From Alphaproteobacteria bacterium (GTDB lineage: Bacteria; Pseudomonadota; Alphaproteobacteria; Caulobacterales; Aquidulcibacteraceae), in NCBI GenBank assembly GCA_018969015.1, contig JAGWZE010000024.1, positions 1 to 52,035 of the forward strand: a DNA stretch of 52,035 nt. The letters are read 5' to 3'. The translations under genes were made by a program, and so were the position numbers. This document shows, in pieces, positions 51,792-52,035 of the stretch. The first letter of the stretch is position 1; each line of letters starts with the position of its first letter. The notes under the pieces are model-generated. The model saw only the letters and a list, made by a program, of their open reading frames with translations, was not told where the DNA came from and searched no databases.

Positions 51792-52035
51792 TCAGACAGC
51801 CGCGACGGTCTCCATCGCGCGGGGATCGCCAATCAGGTTCAGGCCCATGGCGTTCATGACATAGGCCACCGCAACGCGGCGCTTCGGATCGGCGAAGGCG
51901 AACGAGCCGCCCCACCCGGAATGTCCGAAGGCCTCGGATGAAGGCCCATACGCGCCGTGAACGTTGCGCAGGAAGCCGGCGGCCCAGCGCGCCGACAGCC
52001 CGAGAACCGCATCCTCGGCCTCGATACGCACGCGC
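51792..52035 (-). CDS. Beta-lactamase-family serine hydrolase, C-terminal part (cut by window edge)
   Basis: About 80 C-terminal residues of a class C beta-lactamase/esterase-like protein. The visible part has LGLSARWAAGFLRNVHGAYGP, then FGHSGWGGSFAFADPKRRVAVAYVMNAMGLNLIGDPRA, in which H-S-G stands at the third motif (KTG/HTG box) and DP...VAYVMN is the standard C-terminal strand. The catalytic SxxK lies outside the window. Such proteins are often esterases or peptidases rather than antibiotic-degrading enzymes. The gene runs off the right edge. Confidence 0.88.
   Translation of the reverse strand, partial: RVRIEAEDAVLGLSARWAAGFLRNVHGAYGPSSEAFGHSGWGGSFAFADPKRRVAVAYVMNAMGLNLIGDPRAMETVAAV

Overview
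The window is a stretch of alphaproteobacterial chromosome with high GC and strong codon bias. Several genes point to the Caulobacterales (Caulobacteraceae or Hyphomonadaceae): a flagellin next to flaF and flbT, a DUF1465/RcdA gene beside a DUF1192 gene, an NtrC-type regulator resembling Caulobacter TacA, a zinc-ligand-free ribosomal protein bL31, and five large TonB-dependent receptors (TBDRs) that fill about a quarter of the sequence. No tRNA, rRNA, CRISPR array, integrase or insertion sequence was recognised. Most of it looks like ordinary chromosome, with accessory islands around the receptors.

Layout. 1-1111: flagellin N-terminus (cut by the window edge), then flaF and flbT, all on the minus strand. 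1275-3190: a MoxR-type ATPase and an alpha/beta hydrolase, converging on a palindromic repeat. 3315-8710: TBDR 1, a divergent siroheme-synthase-like protein, a Gfo/Idh/MocA oxidoreductase and an inositol-monophosphatase-family enzyme. 8903-10130: an unknown anchored protein and a degenerate GIY-YIG protein. 10337-12931: a minus-strand run of a DUF5367-like membrane protein, a GlpQ-type glycerophosphodiesterase and a 3-hydroxyisobutyryl-CoA hydrolase. 13048-17274: a lipoprotein, the sigma-54 activator, an ABC1 kinase and a second GIY-YIG gene beside two palindromic repeats. 17417-22966: TBDR 2, rpmE, rcdA, a DUF1192 gene, quinone oxidoreductase and a DUF2306-like membrane protein. 23053-29254: AraC regulator, MHS-type transporter, acyl-CoA dehydrogenase and a MerR-VWA pair. 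29486-34007: gamma-glutamyltransferase and TBDR 3. 34390-39680: acetyltransferase, enoyl-CoA hydratase, and putA with its divergent Lrp-type regulator. 39737-41273: an arsenic operon arsR-aqpS-arsC behind a clear ArsR operator. 41953-51388: a phosphate-related block with a purple-acid-phosphatase-like enzyme, TBDR 4, an alkaline-phosphatase-like protein, a LysR regulator and TBDR 5, with two Pho-box-like direct repeats. The right edge holds a small membrane protein and the C-terminus of a beta-lactamase-family hydrolase.

Three points stand out. Both GIY-YIG-fold genes are followed on their 3' side by copies of one dispersed palindromic repeat, the only three copies I see, which suggests a nuclease-repeat partnership similar in principle to REP/RAYT modules. 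The 42-51 kb block looks like a phosphate-scavenging island with candidate PhoB sites and an alkaline-phosphatase-like protein whose usual catalytic residues are changed. The glycerophosphodiesterase appears to begin at a CTG that overlaps the preceding stop codon, because an in-frame lipoprotein/Tat-like signal lies upstream of its first ATG. All names rest on reading motifs by eye; no database search was run.
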